From positions 44,455,598 to 44,519,597 of the forward strand of contig OX123182.2 in NCBI GenBank assembly GCA_944739405.2: a DNA stretch of 64,000 bases, read 5' to 3'. A program made the position numbers and the translations under genes. Shown here in pieces: positions 18,690 to 29,750 of the stretch. The notes beneath the pieces are model-generated. The model searched no databases and was not told the DNA's origin. It was given only the letters and a program-made list of their open reading frames with translations. Origin of the DNA: Euclidia mi (Eukaryota > Arthropoda > Insecta > Lepidoptera > Erebidae). Positions within the stretch are counted from its first letter, which is position 1; every line of letters starts with the position of its first letter.

Positions 18690-18823
18690 GTTTACAAAGA
18701 TAAAAGGACGCGAGTTCGTCCTACCGCACGTGATCACGCTAGCGATGCGCGCGCGCGACTGAAAACTAAAACTAAAACTTAAGGCTACAGTTTTCCTATT
18801 GATTAGGAAGAACACCAGTCTCT

Positions 18824-18939
18824 TGATGCTCTTGCTTCTTCCATAAAATGATTAGCAAGCGAAAAGAATGATCAATTTTATTATTTATTTATAAATTAGA
18901 AACTTAGCTTAATATCTTACCTAAATTTAATTATATTGT
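18824..18939 (+). repeat. Perfect 116-bp inverted repeat, left arm
   Basis: Exact reverse complement of 19515-19630; spacer 575 bp. Begins TGATGCTCTTGCTTCTTCC. It abuts the 5' end of copy B. Confidence 0.95.
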
Positions 18940-19031
18940 TTACTTTTGAATACTGTACTAATATTGCATCTCATTAATATACTTACCTACCTACAAATAA
19001 TTATAAAAGAGAGACCCAATCTCCTGTGATA

Positions 19032-19061
19032 CAGTTTTCTAACCTACTGGTTAGAAAACTG
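19032..19061. repeat. Hairpin, 13-bp perfect arms, 4-nt loop
   Basis: CAGTTTTCTAACC (19032-19044) and GGTTAGAAAACTG (19049-19061), loop TACT, inside the spacer of the large inverted repeat. Confidence 0.85.
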
Positions 19062-19089
19062 CCACTGAGACGGAGGATCTCAGGTAGGA

Positions 19090-19517
19090 TGTCGGGGTTC
19101 GAGAGAAACACTGCTAGGCTAAACAGGTTCTTTATTATGTCTCACTACCGCTTACATACAGTATGACCGAACTAGGTAAGCACTGGCCTGAGCTGGCTGG
19201 AGTGTAGACTCCTGCTGCTCTCCGACGCTCGCAGGGTAGCTGCTCGAAGGGTCGCCGATGAGCTGGCCAAGGTGCGCTGCGCAGGCAGCTCTGTGGTCGA
19301 TGTTCAGGCTGAGCGGGTCTCAGGCGGTGCAGCCGATGTGGGTTGAGCGGTCAGGCTCAGGCGTCCGTGGCCTGGCTGTAGGAGCTCGTAGGCAGGAACG
19401 GAGGCTTGGGTGGCAGCTGGCTAGTAGCGGCACGGCGCCAGCAGCTCGTGGCTTGTAGCCCGTAGGAAGAACGTCAGGTGCAGTGAGCTCGTAGGGTGAA
19501 CGTAGCCCGTAGGTACA
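19090..19517 (-). repeat. GC-rich spacer, possible solo LTR
   Basis: Starts TGTCGGGGTTCGAG and can end TAGGTACA, giving TG...CA ends over 428 bp. On the minus strand AATAAAGAACC precedes a CTCGAACCCCGACA end, like an LTR R/U5 region. No target duplication is visible and no partner LTR is in the window, so this is a weak call. Confidence 0.35.
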
Positions 19518-19630
19518 ATATAATTAAATTTAGGTAAGATATTAAGCTAAGTTTCTAATTTATAAATAAATAATAAAATTGATCATTCTTTTCGCTTGCT
19601 AATCATTTTATGGAAGAAGCAAGAGCATCA
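19515..19630 (-). repeat. Perfect 116-bp inverted repeat, right arm
   Basis: Partner of 18824-18939, no mismatch found on reading. Beyond it, 19631-19985 is AT-rich with no gene seen. Confidence 0.95.
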
Positions 19631-19985
19631 CATGTATAAAACAGTGGGTCGGCGGAATTGCTAATAGTGTCAATGTTATTGCATTTAGCAATATAATCTA
19701 TGTATGCATTTTATAAAAGTAAGTGTATTCACAATACCTATTACAATTTATAATGTTAGTAGGTCACAATGCTAATGGAATGATGTTAATTAAGTACATA
19801 TAAAATAACTATTATGATTGAACAGAAAGGTGAATATTAAAAGCAAATTAATTAACTAGGATGATTAAATTACATTTAAGTATTACACTAAATTAGTTAT
19901 TTAACAGGCTTATATATAGTATGATGGTCAATGGGGTATTTATAATAATATAGTAAGGTAATAAAACTACGCTGCGGCGCTCCTA

Positions 19986-21215
19986 GGTGCCTTCATAGTC
20001 TATGGTATTAATTCTAAATCAATCTTTCTAGCCGGGCAGTCGACGTCACCCGTTGAGTGATTGCTCGGTTTGTTGAAGCGCAGGCACATCGCACATTTAG
20101 GCACATGTGATTTTTTATTGCATTCCTGGATCGGATGTCCTTCTTCAGCACAATGTCCACATGTAGAGGTCGTATTCTGGCAAGTCTTAGCCGCATGACC
20201 TTACTGCTGACATTCATAGCACCTGGTTACGAGTGTGAAGTCCCTTACCGGACAGGAAGTCCAATTTATGAATATTCTATTCTGTGCGATCAGGGCTTTA
20301 CGGACTATGGCTGTTACTTCTACTATAAGATTGCAGAATTCAGAGTTTCTCTTGCCTGATTTGTGGCTCAGTTTGATATCAGACAAAAATGTATCCTGGG
20401 TCATACCTGGTAATTTAACAGCGATTTTCTGCTCAAAAATACATTTGTAGATCTCATTTTCGCGCATTATTGTCGGGACTCATATTATAATAATGCGTGG
20501 TTTGTGCTTGTATGGTTCATCAATCTTTAGACCTGATGCAGCTAGTTGTACAGATTGCTTAAATTTTTCAATGTCTGTTTTCGTTTCTGTGCTAATTATA
20601 ACTCCTCCATTCCTGGTCTCTCGTACTCCACGAACTTGTAGTTTCATTTCTTCGGGCTTTATGATTTTTTGAACCATTGTTTTCGTGTCTTCGCTTGTTT
20701 TGGAGGAATCGCCAGGGTAAATAGCAACCGAGCTCAGATTATTTGGTCGAATGTAGTTATTGGCTCAGTGTTTCACCATATCTACAAACGAGGTACTAGC
20801 TGGAACTTGTTTGGTGTTCGATTCCTGGATGGTCTGCTTGATCTGGGCTAGCTTCTCCATAAGGTCTTGTTTTTCCATCAGAGCTGTAAGGGCTAGGTGG
20901 TTTTGTAAGGCTTTTAGCTTTAATGACTAGTATTGAATGATCATTCGGGACACACCCTGTGCAATATTGCGGCAGTTGGTATTGAATTTCAACTTTTGCT
21001 CGGTGTTCAGCTTCCATTCAGAGGCATCAGAGGATCCATGCCCAAACATCGTTCAGACTCTGCTCAATAGTTCCCAACCAGTTCTGTGAGTCCGGTGTTG
21101 CGATCATTTCTCTTTTCTCTTCATGGTCTTGTCTCTGATGTTGAGAGGTCTTCGGTGTTGGGGTCGGTAGTGGAGAGCGGCGTGTTCTATCACTTCTGGT
21201 AAAGGGACTATCCAT
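19986..21215 (-). pseudogene. Gag-like ORF1 of a non-LTR element, three zinc knuckles
   Basis: ATG at 21215 starts MDSPFTRSDRTRRSPLPT, a Pro/Arg-rich start. A broken middle contains SEWKLNTEQ-like residues. From 20677 an uninterrupted part reads MVQKIIKPEEMKLQVRGVRE, GGVIISTETKTDIEKFK and so on. The C-terminus has three cysteine knuckles: CYECQQ.GHAAKTC, CGHCAEEGHPIQEC and CAMCLRFNKPSNHSTGDVDC. A stop codon replaces the residue before GHAAKTC in the first knuckle (about 20203). This layout is typical of ORF1 in I/Jockey/R1-group elements and binds the element RNA. No ORF2 follows, so only the ORF1 end of an element is left. Upstream frameshifts lie near 20680 and 21030. Confidence 0.75.
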
Positions 21216-21239
21216 ATTGATGTAGTTACTTCTATTCTA

Positions 21240-22906
21240 TTTGTAATTTCAATATGTAAACACACGGATTTACTTGTAATGACAATGCTTCCACATAAAA
21301 AAGTCTAGGTCAACGTTAGTTAATATTATTTTTTATTGAGTGCACGTCTGTGCGCAACGGCAACGTAATAATAACGAAATGAAGAATGTTATGAGTTACA
21401 TACATATCTGCGATTTCTTTCTTTAATTCTATCTTTCTGTATATTTCTTCATAATAATTGCGAAGCGAAAACACCTACGAAATTAGTTTGGTACAAAGAA
21501 AATAAGTAAAGGAACACTCCCAGAGGTGTGTCAAGACGGTATCACATAAGCTACAATACCTGAAAAATATTTACTATCATGGACTTTCCGGAACAAGTTG
21601 TTGTGACAGTACACAACGTCTCATCAAATATTGACCTCGCGATGTGAACATCCAACATGTATACTAGACCTAACCCTTGACAATACTTGTGATGCTGAGT
21701 TCGCTCAGTGGAAAAGCCAATATTCCTTCAAATCTGGTTACTCCGGACTCCAAAGCAAAAAGGTCTTGGATGTAACCAACATTACTTTAGAACGATGATG
21801 ATGGCCCAGCGCAATACTTACCATGGCATATCCATATTAACCAAGCCGTTTTCATACGATGTTGTTTAAGATTCCTAGAATTCCTTTCAATACTGATAAT
21901 AATATTGTACCTTATATGTCTATTTGTAGAATAATATCGAAATATTATATTGAAAATAAAATGCCACATAATTGTTTCCCTTCATTATAGTCACAAAAAA
22001 CATTCTAATAGGTAAATATCAGTTAAATTTGTACATAATTCTAGAAAGCAGCGTTTTAATTTATGATAAGATAAACTTTGGTTGCAAATTCGTGAAATGT
22101 GGATGATATTCGTCCATCTAATTAGTTTTAGTGGTTTTGGGCCCTAAAATAGATACGTTAGCGACCAAAACCACAAAAATTTCATGCGAACAGTTTACCG
22201 AAAACAATAAAATATACCTACTCTGTAAAATTACGATCTTGTAATTTAATTTTACCTTATAATACTAGAGAGTGTTATGGTCAAATAAGGTTTGAATAAT
22301 TATAAACAAAAGTCTATTTTAAAAAAAATTGTAGAACATAAAATCTACAATGCCAATTGTAATAAACTTCAGAACAACATCTAGAATAGGACACAGACAC
22401 GTCAGAAACAATCAAGAACATTCCCCGAGTGACTGACTTAGACTAATTACTAAGAATGAAAAATAGGAATTTAATTTCGGGCAATGGGTGACGATATAGT
22501 GGAAAAAAGTTGACTTCTCAAAGAGATAGTAAGGGAATTGTTTCAAAGAACTACTTGGAATATGATTCTTGGTATTTATCTCTTTTTCGTAATATAGGGC
22601 CTAATTAAAGACTACACTGATACCGTAGTTTTTAGGCGGCAGCCTTGCAGCTTAACACCACATGGAGGATTATTGCGTCAATCCCCCGTCAAACTACAAT
22701 TTTTGTGATCCAAACTATTTTTTTCAGATCTGGGTGTTCTTTGGGTTGATTGAATGTTGGTAAAGACCCACGTGACAAGCGTAGTGAAGCTTTTTCTCTT
22801 AAAAAAATCAGAATAAATTACTGTTTGATGCTTTTACCGATACAAGAACGCAGCTAAATTATGATCTCTACAGTACAGTATCGAATCAGAGATATATGTT
22901 TTTTTC
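21240..22906. other. AT-rich DNA, no gene seen
   Basis: No frame with recognisable content on either strand; no repeat structure I could define. Confidence 0.5.
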
Positions 22907-23320
22907 GGTCAGAACAATAGACAAACATTTTATTGTTTTCATTGAAAGCGTATTGTTGGGTAGTTAGCTATAGTTTTGACATAGTCCATTCAAACATCTG
23001 TGCATTTATAAATATAACTAAAAATCAAACGTCACCCTATCAAAGGCTTTATTTAAAAACAGTTATACATTATAATAATGGTTTAAAAAAACAGGTCATG
23101 AAGAATAACCTTTGGTCAGAACAATAGACAAACATTTTATTGTTTTCATTGAAAGCGTATTGTTGGGTAGTTAGCTATAGTTTTGACATAGTCCATTCAA
23201 ACATCTGTGCATTTATAAATATAACTAAAAATCAAACGTCACCCTATCAAAGGCTTTATTTAAAAACAGTTATACATTATAATAATGGTTTAAAAAAACA
23301 GGTCATGAAGAATAACCTTT
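22907..23320. repeat. Perfect tandem duplication, 2 x 207 bp
   Basis: Unit GGTCAGAACAATAGACAAAC... at 22907-23113 is repeated at 23114-23320 with no difference found on reading. The short open frames in it are duplicated with it and do not look like genes. Confidence 0.95.
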
Positions 23321-23636
23321 GTTTTAAAGAACTCAAATATCAAATTACTCTCGGCATGTAACAAATATACGAACGCAACGAACGGAACAGAACTAAATTC
23401 TTCTAAAAGTCATTTGAAAACAAGCTGTATCTGACCAGTGAGGCGGGCCGCGGGCGACGTAAAATAAACGGTTCTATTTTCTACAACCTTTTGTTGAACT
23501 GAAGAATTGTTACCACATTGCGCTAAGAAAAGTCGCATATCATTCAGAAATGCAATTTAAAACCGCGCGTTATTGAAAGCTTACATTGTTATAGCACAAA
23601 GTTATAAAAGTTTATATTAAAAAATAATATCCATCC

Positions 23637-23790
23637 ATCCATTGCAGCCTAGACCACCGCCACTGCTGGATATTGCCTCCTCCATGGTTTTTCCATAGAC
23701 CGATCTTGGGCCGCCCGCATCCAACCGCTTCACACGATTTTAACCAGATCGTCAGTCCACCTTACGCGAGGCCTGCTCCTGCCCAGAGAG
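23637..23790 (-). repeat. LINE 3'-end fragment (RTE-like)
   Basis: Contains GCCACTGCTGGATATTGCCT, GGGCCGCCCGCATCCA and CAGATCGTCAGTCCACC. Read on the minus strand, this is the C-terminal/3' region of a common moth LINE. Related to 13557-13630 and 43485-43570. Confidence 0.5.
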
Positions 23791-24014
23791 AGGTCATGAT
23801 GAAGAAATAGAAGAAGTCTTTCAAAAGCCACAATCAACACATAAGAAAATCCATGACTACAACAATAACGTTAGACGATGTAAAATAATAATTAATTACA
23901 TTTAGACGATATGCTCATAGGCTAGATTAATAAAATTTCCACGGATCTGTTCGATTTGGCGATATCTCCAGTATTCTGACTAAGCATTAATTGTACATAC
24001 TCGGTGTAAGGGAC

Positions 24015-24065
24015 GGCGTACCGAAAACTGATTATTGAATTACTGGTATCAGTTTTTGGTACGCC
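24015..24065. repeat. Imperfect hairpin, 17-bp arms, 17-nt loop
   Basis: GGCGTACCGAAAACTGA (24015-24031) against TCAGTTTTTGGTACGCC (24049-24065), one mismatch. The regions 23791-24014 and 24066-25059 show no gene. Confidence 0.7.
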
Positions 24066-25059
24066 GCCGTTCCATACATCCTGTATAATTTGAGGAACGC
24101 GTGGCAAAGTTGCGAACGCATTAATCATTAGCGTTTTTTCAGGTAAAGCAACTTTGTCGCCGTCTGATTTATATATGGGTGACCAAAAAGTCACGCTTAA
24201 AATTAGTAGTAACACAATCTCCTTACTATGTAGAGAATTGGGTTCAAATAATAAGTAGAGTCCATAATTTCATGACGACTAACTTCAGACTGCCTCTTAC
24301 ACACACTTGTGCACTATAATATGTATGTCCTGCGCAGTTGGCAAGTATCATATAAAGACAAGCGGCCGTGGCCGGAATCGGTCGCGAGGACATTATTATT
24401 ATTGTAATTTCATGGGCGGAGCACGCAGCAACGACATTGATAGCCAGCACCTCACTAAGAAATTTAAACTTTTGGTTCCATATCGATCGATAACATAGAC
24501 ATTAAAATGCTGTAAATACATAGATGGAAATCACATTTATTTCGGTATCGCCAGCAAGCCGCTGAAATACCGCTACCGTGGAAATTATTTTATTCGGATC
24601 ATTGACTGCTGATAACCATGCTAGAGATGTCCAATTGAGTTAAGCTAGCTAGAGATGATGTAAGTATTGGTTGACTTTTATATACGAAGCCCCGTATGAA
24701 ATATGATTAGAAATTGTATTACTCTGCTAACACGCATTACTGCGCTGCGGGCCGCACTGACCTAGTTGTTTGGTTCTGAATCATTTCATGGACTATATGC
24801 AGAGTATTTATTTATTATATTGGGATTATGCGTACGGTTAGACGTCCCTAGTTTGATTCCCGTGACAAGAACGTTAGTTTTTATTTCAATATTTGAAATT
24901 CACCAGATAGGTACACGCCTAAATCAGCTTCAATTACTTAAGCCAAGTGCTTGCCTTGCTGTTTTAATTTTTCAGCACTCTCCATAGCGTATAACGGATA
25001 ACTATTCATATAATTTTAAAACATCATATATCGACCGTATATATTAGAGTCAAAGGATA

Positions 25060-25175
25060 TGAAAGAGAAAGGGGTAAACGATCGGATGACTGGTGACAGA
25101 GAAGTATGGAAGCGAAGGACATACTGCGCCGACCCCAAATAAATTGGGACCAGGGCAAGACAATGATGATATATC
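25060..25175 (+). repeat. LINE 3'-end fragment with ATGATGAT tail
   Basis: The plus strand reads RMTGDREVWKRRTYCADPK then a stop, followed by AAATTGGGACCAGGGCAAGA and ATGATGAT. The minus-strand fragment at 26430-26585 encodes the same ending (MTADRRKWKRMTFCADPK), so both are 3' ends of one LINE family. Confidence 0.65.
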
Positions 25176-25504
25176 GACCGTATCGTTTTATTTTGATTTC
25201 TTAAAGAACATTAAATATTCTACGCGACTATGTCAGAAAATTGAAAGAGGCTTTGATTGATTACTCTTTTATTTGTATTGCTCAGAAATTACATTACAAA
25301 TGGTAAATCGTTTGTTGTATGGACATTTTACAAAATAAAAAGGGACAAAAGAGATTTTTTATTCTTATATGGAATAAAATATAACAATGGTACCGTGCTT
25401 GAAACGTTTCTAAATATTATTAGATATGGTTCTAATGGTACAAAAGTTAAGTAGATTAGCAGAATTTTATTAATAAGTATTGTACATACAATGCCGTTTT
25501 AGGA

Positions 25505-25565
25505 ACACAGCTATCGTCACATGTGCACTGACTTTTTAAAGTTATTTGCGTATTAAATAGTCAAT
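25505..25565 (+). repeat. Headless SINE fragment
   Basis: CACTGACTTTTTAAAGTTAT and the following TAGTCAATTGTC match the body of the SINE at 33798-34010 but without the tRNA-like head, so it is 5' truncated. Flanking 25176-25504 and 25566-26429 show no gene. Confidence 0.55.
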
Positions 25566-26429
25566 TGTCTTATTTTTTATGTATTACTACTTACTACTAA
25601 AATAGTTTTCATCATTTTATGTAATTCTATTCTTAACTATTTTTTGGTAATAATATTGCGTCCCATGGGAGATTATGTTCATATTCACGGACTAAATTAT
25701 ATTATGAACCACAGATTTAATCAACTTTATAGCCTATTCATTGACAGTGTAATTATTTGTAATTTTACCTAAAGCCAACAACAATGGCTAATTGCACGTT
25801 CAAAACATATAATTTATTTCAATTAATATTTGATTTTCAATTGTAGTATTGTTTCCTAAACCAGATTATCTACGTTAGCATTTTTAATACTTATCTGTGC
25901 CGTTTAAAATATATCTAAACCACAATAAAGCGACTACAAAATCAATTGCCATTTCAGAATTTCATTGCTTAATTTGGGTGGAATTAAAAGGGACCGCGCT
26001 GTTTGAAAAATGGTATTGTTGGGGGATCAAGTCTATTATTGTGCGCTGTATTGGATATCCTCGGCACTGACTGGTATTATGATATGAAATTGATTTACTG
26101 GCTTGTGACTTATTTTCGGAAATAGCCCGGATGACCGTGGTAGACTTTTGTTTGTCTTTAATAATAAACAGCTGAGGAGTCACAAGTTTAGTGCGTTACC
26201 AGTCTGCATGTCTAACATGTAGACAGAGATGGCGTCTCATTTACAAATGATTATAATTGCAATAAAAAATTCATCCGGTTGCAATTCGTATAAGAAAATA
26301 ACCAAAATGTTATTAAACGTAAAATATAAGTGGCAAATACCACTAAACGCATTAAATGCGTTAAATATTAGAGTCAAAGCAGAAAAACGAATAAGTGTGT
26401 CTAAATTTTATCATGACTGTACTTCTTTT

Positions 26430-26585
26430 GCCTGCCCTGTTCCCATATTACTTGGGATCGGCGCAGAATGTCATTCGCTTCCATTTTCTCCTATCAGCCG
26501 TCATCTGATTATTCACTTTCTTTTCTTTCATATAATCCTTCACATAATCCATCCATCTTTTTTTTTTCCATCTATCATTCGTTAT
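26430..26585 (-). repeat. LINE 3'-end fragment
   Basis: The minus-strand frame reads KKKRWMDYVKDYMKEKK and MTADRRKWKRMTFCADPK, then a stop. It is the C-terminal end of a LINE reverse-transcriptase protein; see the relative at 25060. Confidence 0.65.
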
Positions 26586-26696
26586 TGAGAATTTCCTAAC
26601 GGAAAAATTCAAGAACACTTTGCCCGACCCGGGAATCGAACCCGAGACCTCCGACTCCCACGCGCACATTTATGCCGCGAGACCAACGAGGCAGTC
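26586..26696 (-). mobile_element. tRNA-derived SINE (second family)
   Basis: Minus strand: ACTGCCTCGTTGGTCTCGCG with box A-like TTGGTCTCGCGGC, then box B GGTTCGATTCCCGGG, then GTGTTCTTGAATTTTTCCG. It is a SINE head and body, not a functional tRNA, and is directly joined to the LINE 3' fragment. Confidence 0.8.
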
Positions 26697-26699
26697 TGT

Positions 26700-27559
26700 A
26701 AATATAAATACTTTTCTTTAGCTGATCAAATTTACGATATCTTCATACTTTCAATCGCTATTCACGTATGTGTATCTTGTGCGTTTTATATATACTACGC
26801 ACTAGACAGTAAATTCTTGAGTACATGACGTGGCTTCAACCGATTCCTACCTGCTAGCTTACTAAGTTTCTAAAAAAACGAAACTCAGGCACGCAGGTAC
26901 AAAATACTAATCGAATCCTAAAGTGCCTTCATCGAGGTTCCGAAACCAGTAGCCTGATATAGTGAGTGCTTTTAATAAATTTATTGAACCTTATCTGTAT
27001 TATGAGTGAAATCGCCCCGGCTTAATAGCAGCCAGAGTTAACCGACGGCAACAGCTTTATTAAAAAAAATCCTTATAATTATGAGTGCTGGAATACCTGT
27101 GTGCTTTTACCGTTCCAGAAAATACTTTATCCGTGAGCAGTTAGAATTTAGACAATTTTTGCTAACCTTTGACCTTTTTATCTACCGATATAAAGCAATG
27201 ATTGTTACATGCAATTTTAAAAGGTATTTTGTTTAAAGTTAGGTAATTGATGTATAAAAGATTCGAGTTATAGGGAAATTCATAAATCTATCAGTGTATT
27301 GATTTTACTGTGAACTTGTGTGTCAATAATAATTATTACCATTTACATGAAAACGCTGTTATTACATAATTAACTAATCGCTTATCAATCTTTTTTTTGC
27401 TCTGGCAACTGTAACCGCCAGACGTCAATAATTTTAGCTCCGTAATTTAAAAAGTTTTAATATAATTTTAATTGATTATTTATCATATAAGTTAGTATAT
27501 ATTGATAAAATAGTGACAAGAAGTTATTGTTAAAATTGTGTTTGTAAAAAGTATAATAT
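26700..27559. other. No gene seen
   Basis: AT-rich sequence upstream of the N2 element; the real 5' boundary of that element could lie within it. Confidence 0.4.
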
Positions 27560-28229
27560 CTACACGGCCAAAGTTCGAGCGAACAGAACGGAGACTTTGT
27601 GTCAACGGACGGATTTGAATTTACATCTGCTACGACTTAAACCCGGGGAGTATAATACTTATTAAAACTTACTCAACACTCCACAACACCGAGTTACTCG
27701 GCTCACCCCCGTGTGAGCTACGTCCAACACACATCTGGCTCAGTTCTGTCTCCTTCTGCTTGACTATATGTGGAAGCAAAATCGAGGACTAAACAACAGC
27801 CCCAGACAAACACAATCTACAGATACACTTCACAATTACTACACTGTTTATTCTTGTCTGTAATTCAAATATTTGTGAACTTTTCTGTATTAGCTATTAT
27901 TGGTTTAAACCTGTAACTTGTATACCTACCTACTTACATTTTATTAATAAGTTGATTAAGTTCATCAGCTGAGATATTTCAATAGAAACCTTGTAAAAGT
28001 ATTAGATAATTACTCTAAAGTATTCAAATTACCTAAATTGTTCTCAATTTCTTAGTTTCTACAATTCATTAATTTAATATATTTTTTATTCATATACCCC
28101 CCTTTTCTTTTGTAACTTTTCTTATTTATTCTGTCTATACAATAATACTCAAGCCCCATCACATCTCTTCTCTTCTTTGACTTTGCTAAGCTGTTTTCTT
28201 ATTTTTTAGGTAATTTGTAATCCTTGGCA

Positions 28230-29750
28230 ATGTCTACCCATATGATGACTCGGAAGGCAACGGCCAAGGAGGTGGAAAATAAATTAAGAATAACTCTGCT
28301 CGAGTTAAAGAAATACAAGGACGACAACAGTCAATTATTAAGGGAACGCGTTGACTGTGAAGAAGAAATTAAAATTGTAAATGACCGTATATCTGAGCTG
28401 AAGACACAACTCACGGAGCTGCATATAGAGCATATGGATGTCTTGGATCAACGGGACAGACTACGAGAAGAAGTAAGGTGTTTCAGCAGCTGCGACGAAA
28501 TTTACTCCAGACAACTTAGCCGCAATGCGGAGTTAGAAGCAAGTCTCAATGAGGCTTATGGCAGAATTTCAACTCTAGAAGACACAATTGCGGCCTTTAA
28601 CAGTACTGCTACTCACAACTTATTCTCTGAGCTCCTGGGTGACAAAATTAATGTGCTAAAAGCTCTTAAATGTAACTGTTTCAAAAAATGCCTTAGTAAG
28701 AATAAATTTAGAAAATTGTTTAAGTTAAATAAATTAATTAAGAAACTTAGATCTGGTCCTAAGTGGTCTACCAAATTGAGTCAGTATGCACAAGATAACT
28801 GTAAATTAAATAAAGAGTGTGAGTCTCTTTTATTAAAGCTTGAGGAAACAAATGAAGAATTAGTTTCTGGTAGGTTGTTATATGAACAACATACAAGTGA
28901 GTTGCAAGCACAAATATCAAATCTACAAGCTCAACTCACTAGAACTATAATGGAACACCAGAATGAGACTCATGAATACATCTTAAAATATGAAGAAATT
29001 TCAAGAGTTGGTCGAGAAAATTTAAAACAACTTATCTCATTATCCATCTCTAATAATTACTGTTCCAGTTGTACAACTAAGTGTGCGACTACACCTGCTG
29101 AATCACTAGAATTGAATGTACATGGATGTCAGTATAATACACAAAACAAACTGCATCCAGTAAAGACTGACAGTAAGAATGTAATATTTTTTTCAGACCA
29201 ACTGGGAGTGGGTTTAGGGAGCTTAATTGATCATTACACTGAGCAACCAGTACAGAACTTTTGTTCACCTGGAGCTCAGTCTTGTACCCTAGTTGATAAG
29301 ATTAAGAATGCCGACTTGAATGCACAAACTACTGTCATCATATTGTATGGTGACAGCTCATTAGTCTCCAAAAACAGTCTCATAGAATTAACAGACTTAA
29401 TGATAGATGTTAGCACAAAAATAGGATGTAGCTTTATTATTTGTGCATTGCCTTATTCATATGCTCTCACAGATGACCAAAACAGGCAGATAGGCAAATT
29501 AAATCTATTATTGTACAATAGGACATGTCATAGTGACAGGATTTTATTTTTTGACACTAATATTTTTATTAGTAATTTCTTTTTAACAAAAGATACTATG
29601 TATCTTTCTTATGTACATAGGCGACAACTTGCTAAATTATTAGCATTTAATTTATATACTGACAGGAGTACTACTAGAGTACTTAAGAATTTGGTAGATA
29701 ATAGTTATACCAATAGTAGTATTGACACATCTATTAGTTTAAACTATTAG
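28230..29750 (+). CDS. N2 ORF1, 506 aa: coiled coil plus SGNH-hydrolase-like domain
   Basis: Start at ATG 28230 (MSTHMMTRKATAKEVEN). Residues ~15-125 form a coiled coil (ENKLRITLLELKKYKDDNSQ; ELKTQLTELHIEH). Residues ~150-185 are Cys- and Lys-rich (CNCFKKC, FRKLFKLNKLIKKLR), suited to nucleic-acid binding. A second coiled coil is at ~195-265. From ~320 to 485 is a Rossmann-like domain resembling the SGNH/esterase domains of CR1-group ORF1 proteins: FFSDQLGVGLG (block I), VIILYGDS (block III position) and KDTMYLSYVHRRQLAKLL (block V). The usual GxND reads YGDS and the block V His position is Tyr, as in the copy at 56-57 kb, so catalysis is doubtful. It ends at TAG 29748-29750, inside the frameshift signal. 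It should form the RNP with the element RNA. Confidence 0.85.
   Translation: MSTHMMTRKATAKEVENKLRITLLELKKYKDDNSQLLRERVDCEEEIKIVNDRISELKTQLTELHIEHMDVLDQRDRLREEVRCFSSCDEIYSRQLSRNAELEASLNEAYGRISTLEDTIAAFNSTATHNLFSELLGDKINVLKALKCNCFKKCLSKNKFRKLFKLNKLIKKLRSGPKWSTKLSQYAQDNCKLNKECESLLLKLEETNEELVSGRLLYEQHTSELQAQISNLQAQLTRTIMEHQNETHEYILKYEEISRVGRENLKQLISLSISNNYCSSCTTKCATTPAESLELNVHGCQYNTQNKLHPVKTDSKNVIFFSDQLGVGLGSLIDHYTEQPVQNFCSPGAQSCTLVDKIKNADLNAQTTVIILYGDSSLVSKNSLIELTDLMIDVSTKIGCSFIICALPYSYALTDDQNRQIGKLNLLLYNRTCHSDRILFFDTNIFISNFFLTKDTMYLSYVHRRQLAKLLAFNLYTDRSTTRVLKNLVDNSYTNSSIDTSISLNY

Larger units (their letters stand above)
5370..18823 (-). mobile_element. Non-LTR retrotransposon copy B, split by nested insertions
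   Basis: Minus-strand pieces join in the right order for one element: ORF1 N-terminus (18689-17651), ORF1 C-terminus (16690-16448), endonuclease and linker (16455-14860), then reverse transcriptase (6556-5589) and a 3' UTR to about 5370. Two insertions explain the gaps: a Harbinger remnant (16687-17535, with an adjacent palindromic rearrangement) and an 8.3-kb composite (6561-14852). The break at 14852/6561 falls between codons of a continuous peptide (PIVK then NK, then DINNYQPISLAT), which fixes the join. The family is related to copy A. Confidence 0.85.

Noticed and set aside
18824..19630. Classical fold-back or hAT element
   Set aside because: No target duplication or superfamily-specific terminal bases could be seen at the outer ends, so it is left as an inverted repeat.
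26620..26696. tRNA gene
   Set aside because: Box A and B are present but the arms do not form a proper tRNA cloverleaf on reading, and a SINE body follows. The same applies at 14335-14416, 33798-33870, 47730-47802 and 60560.
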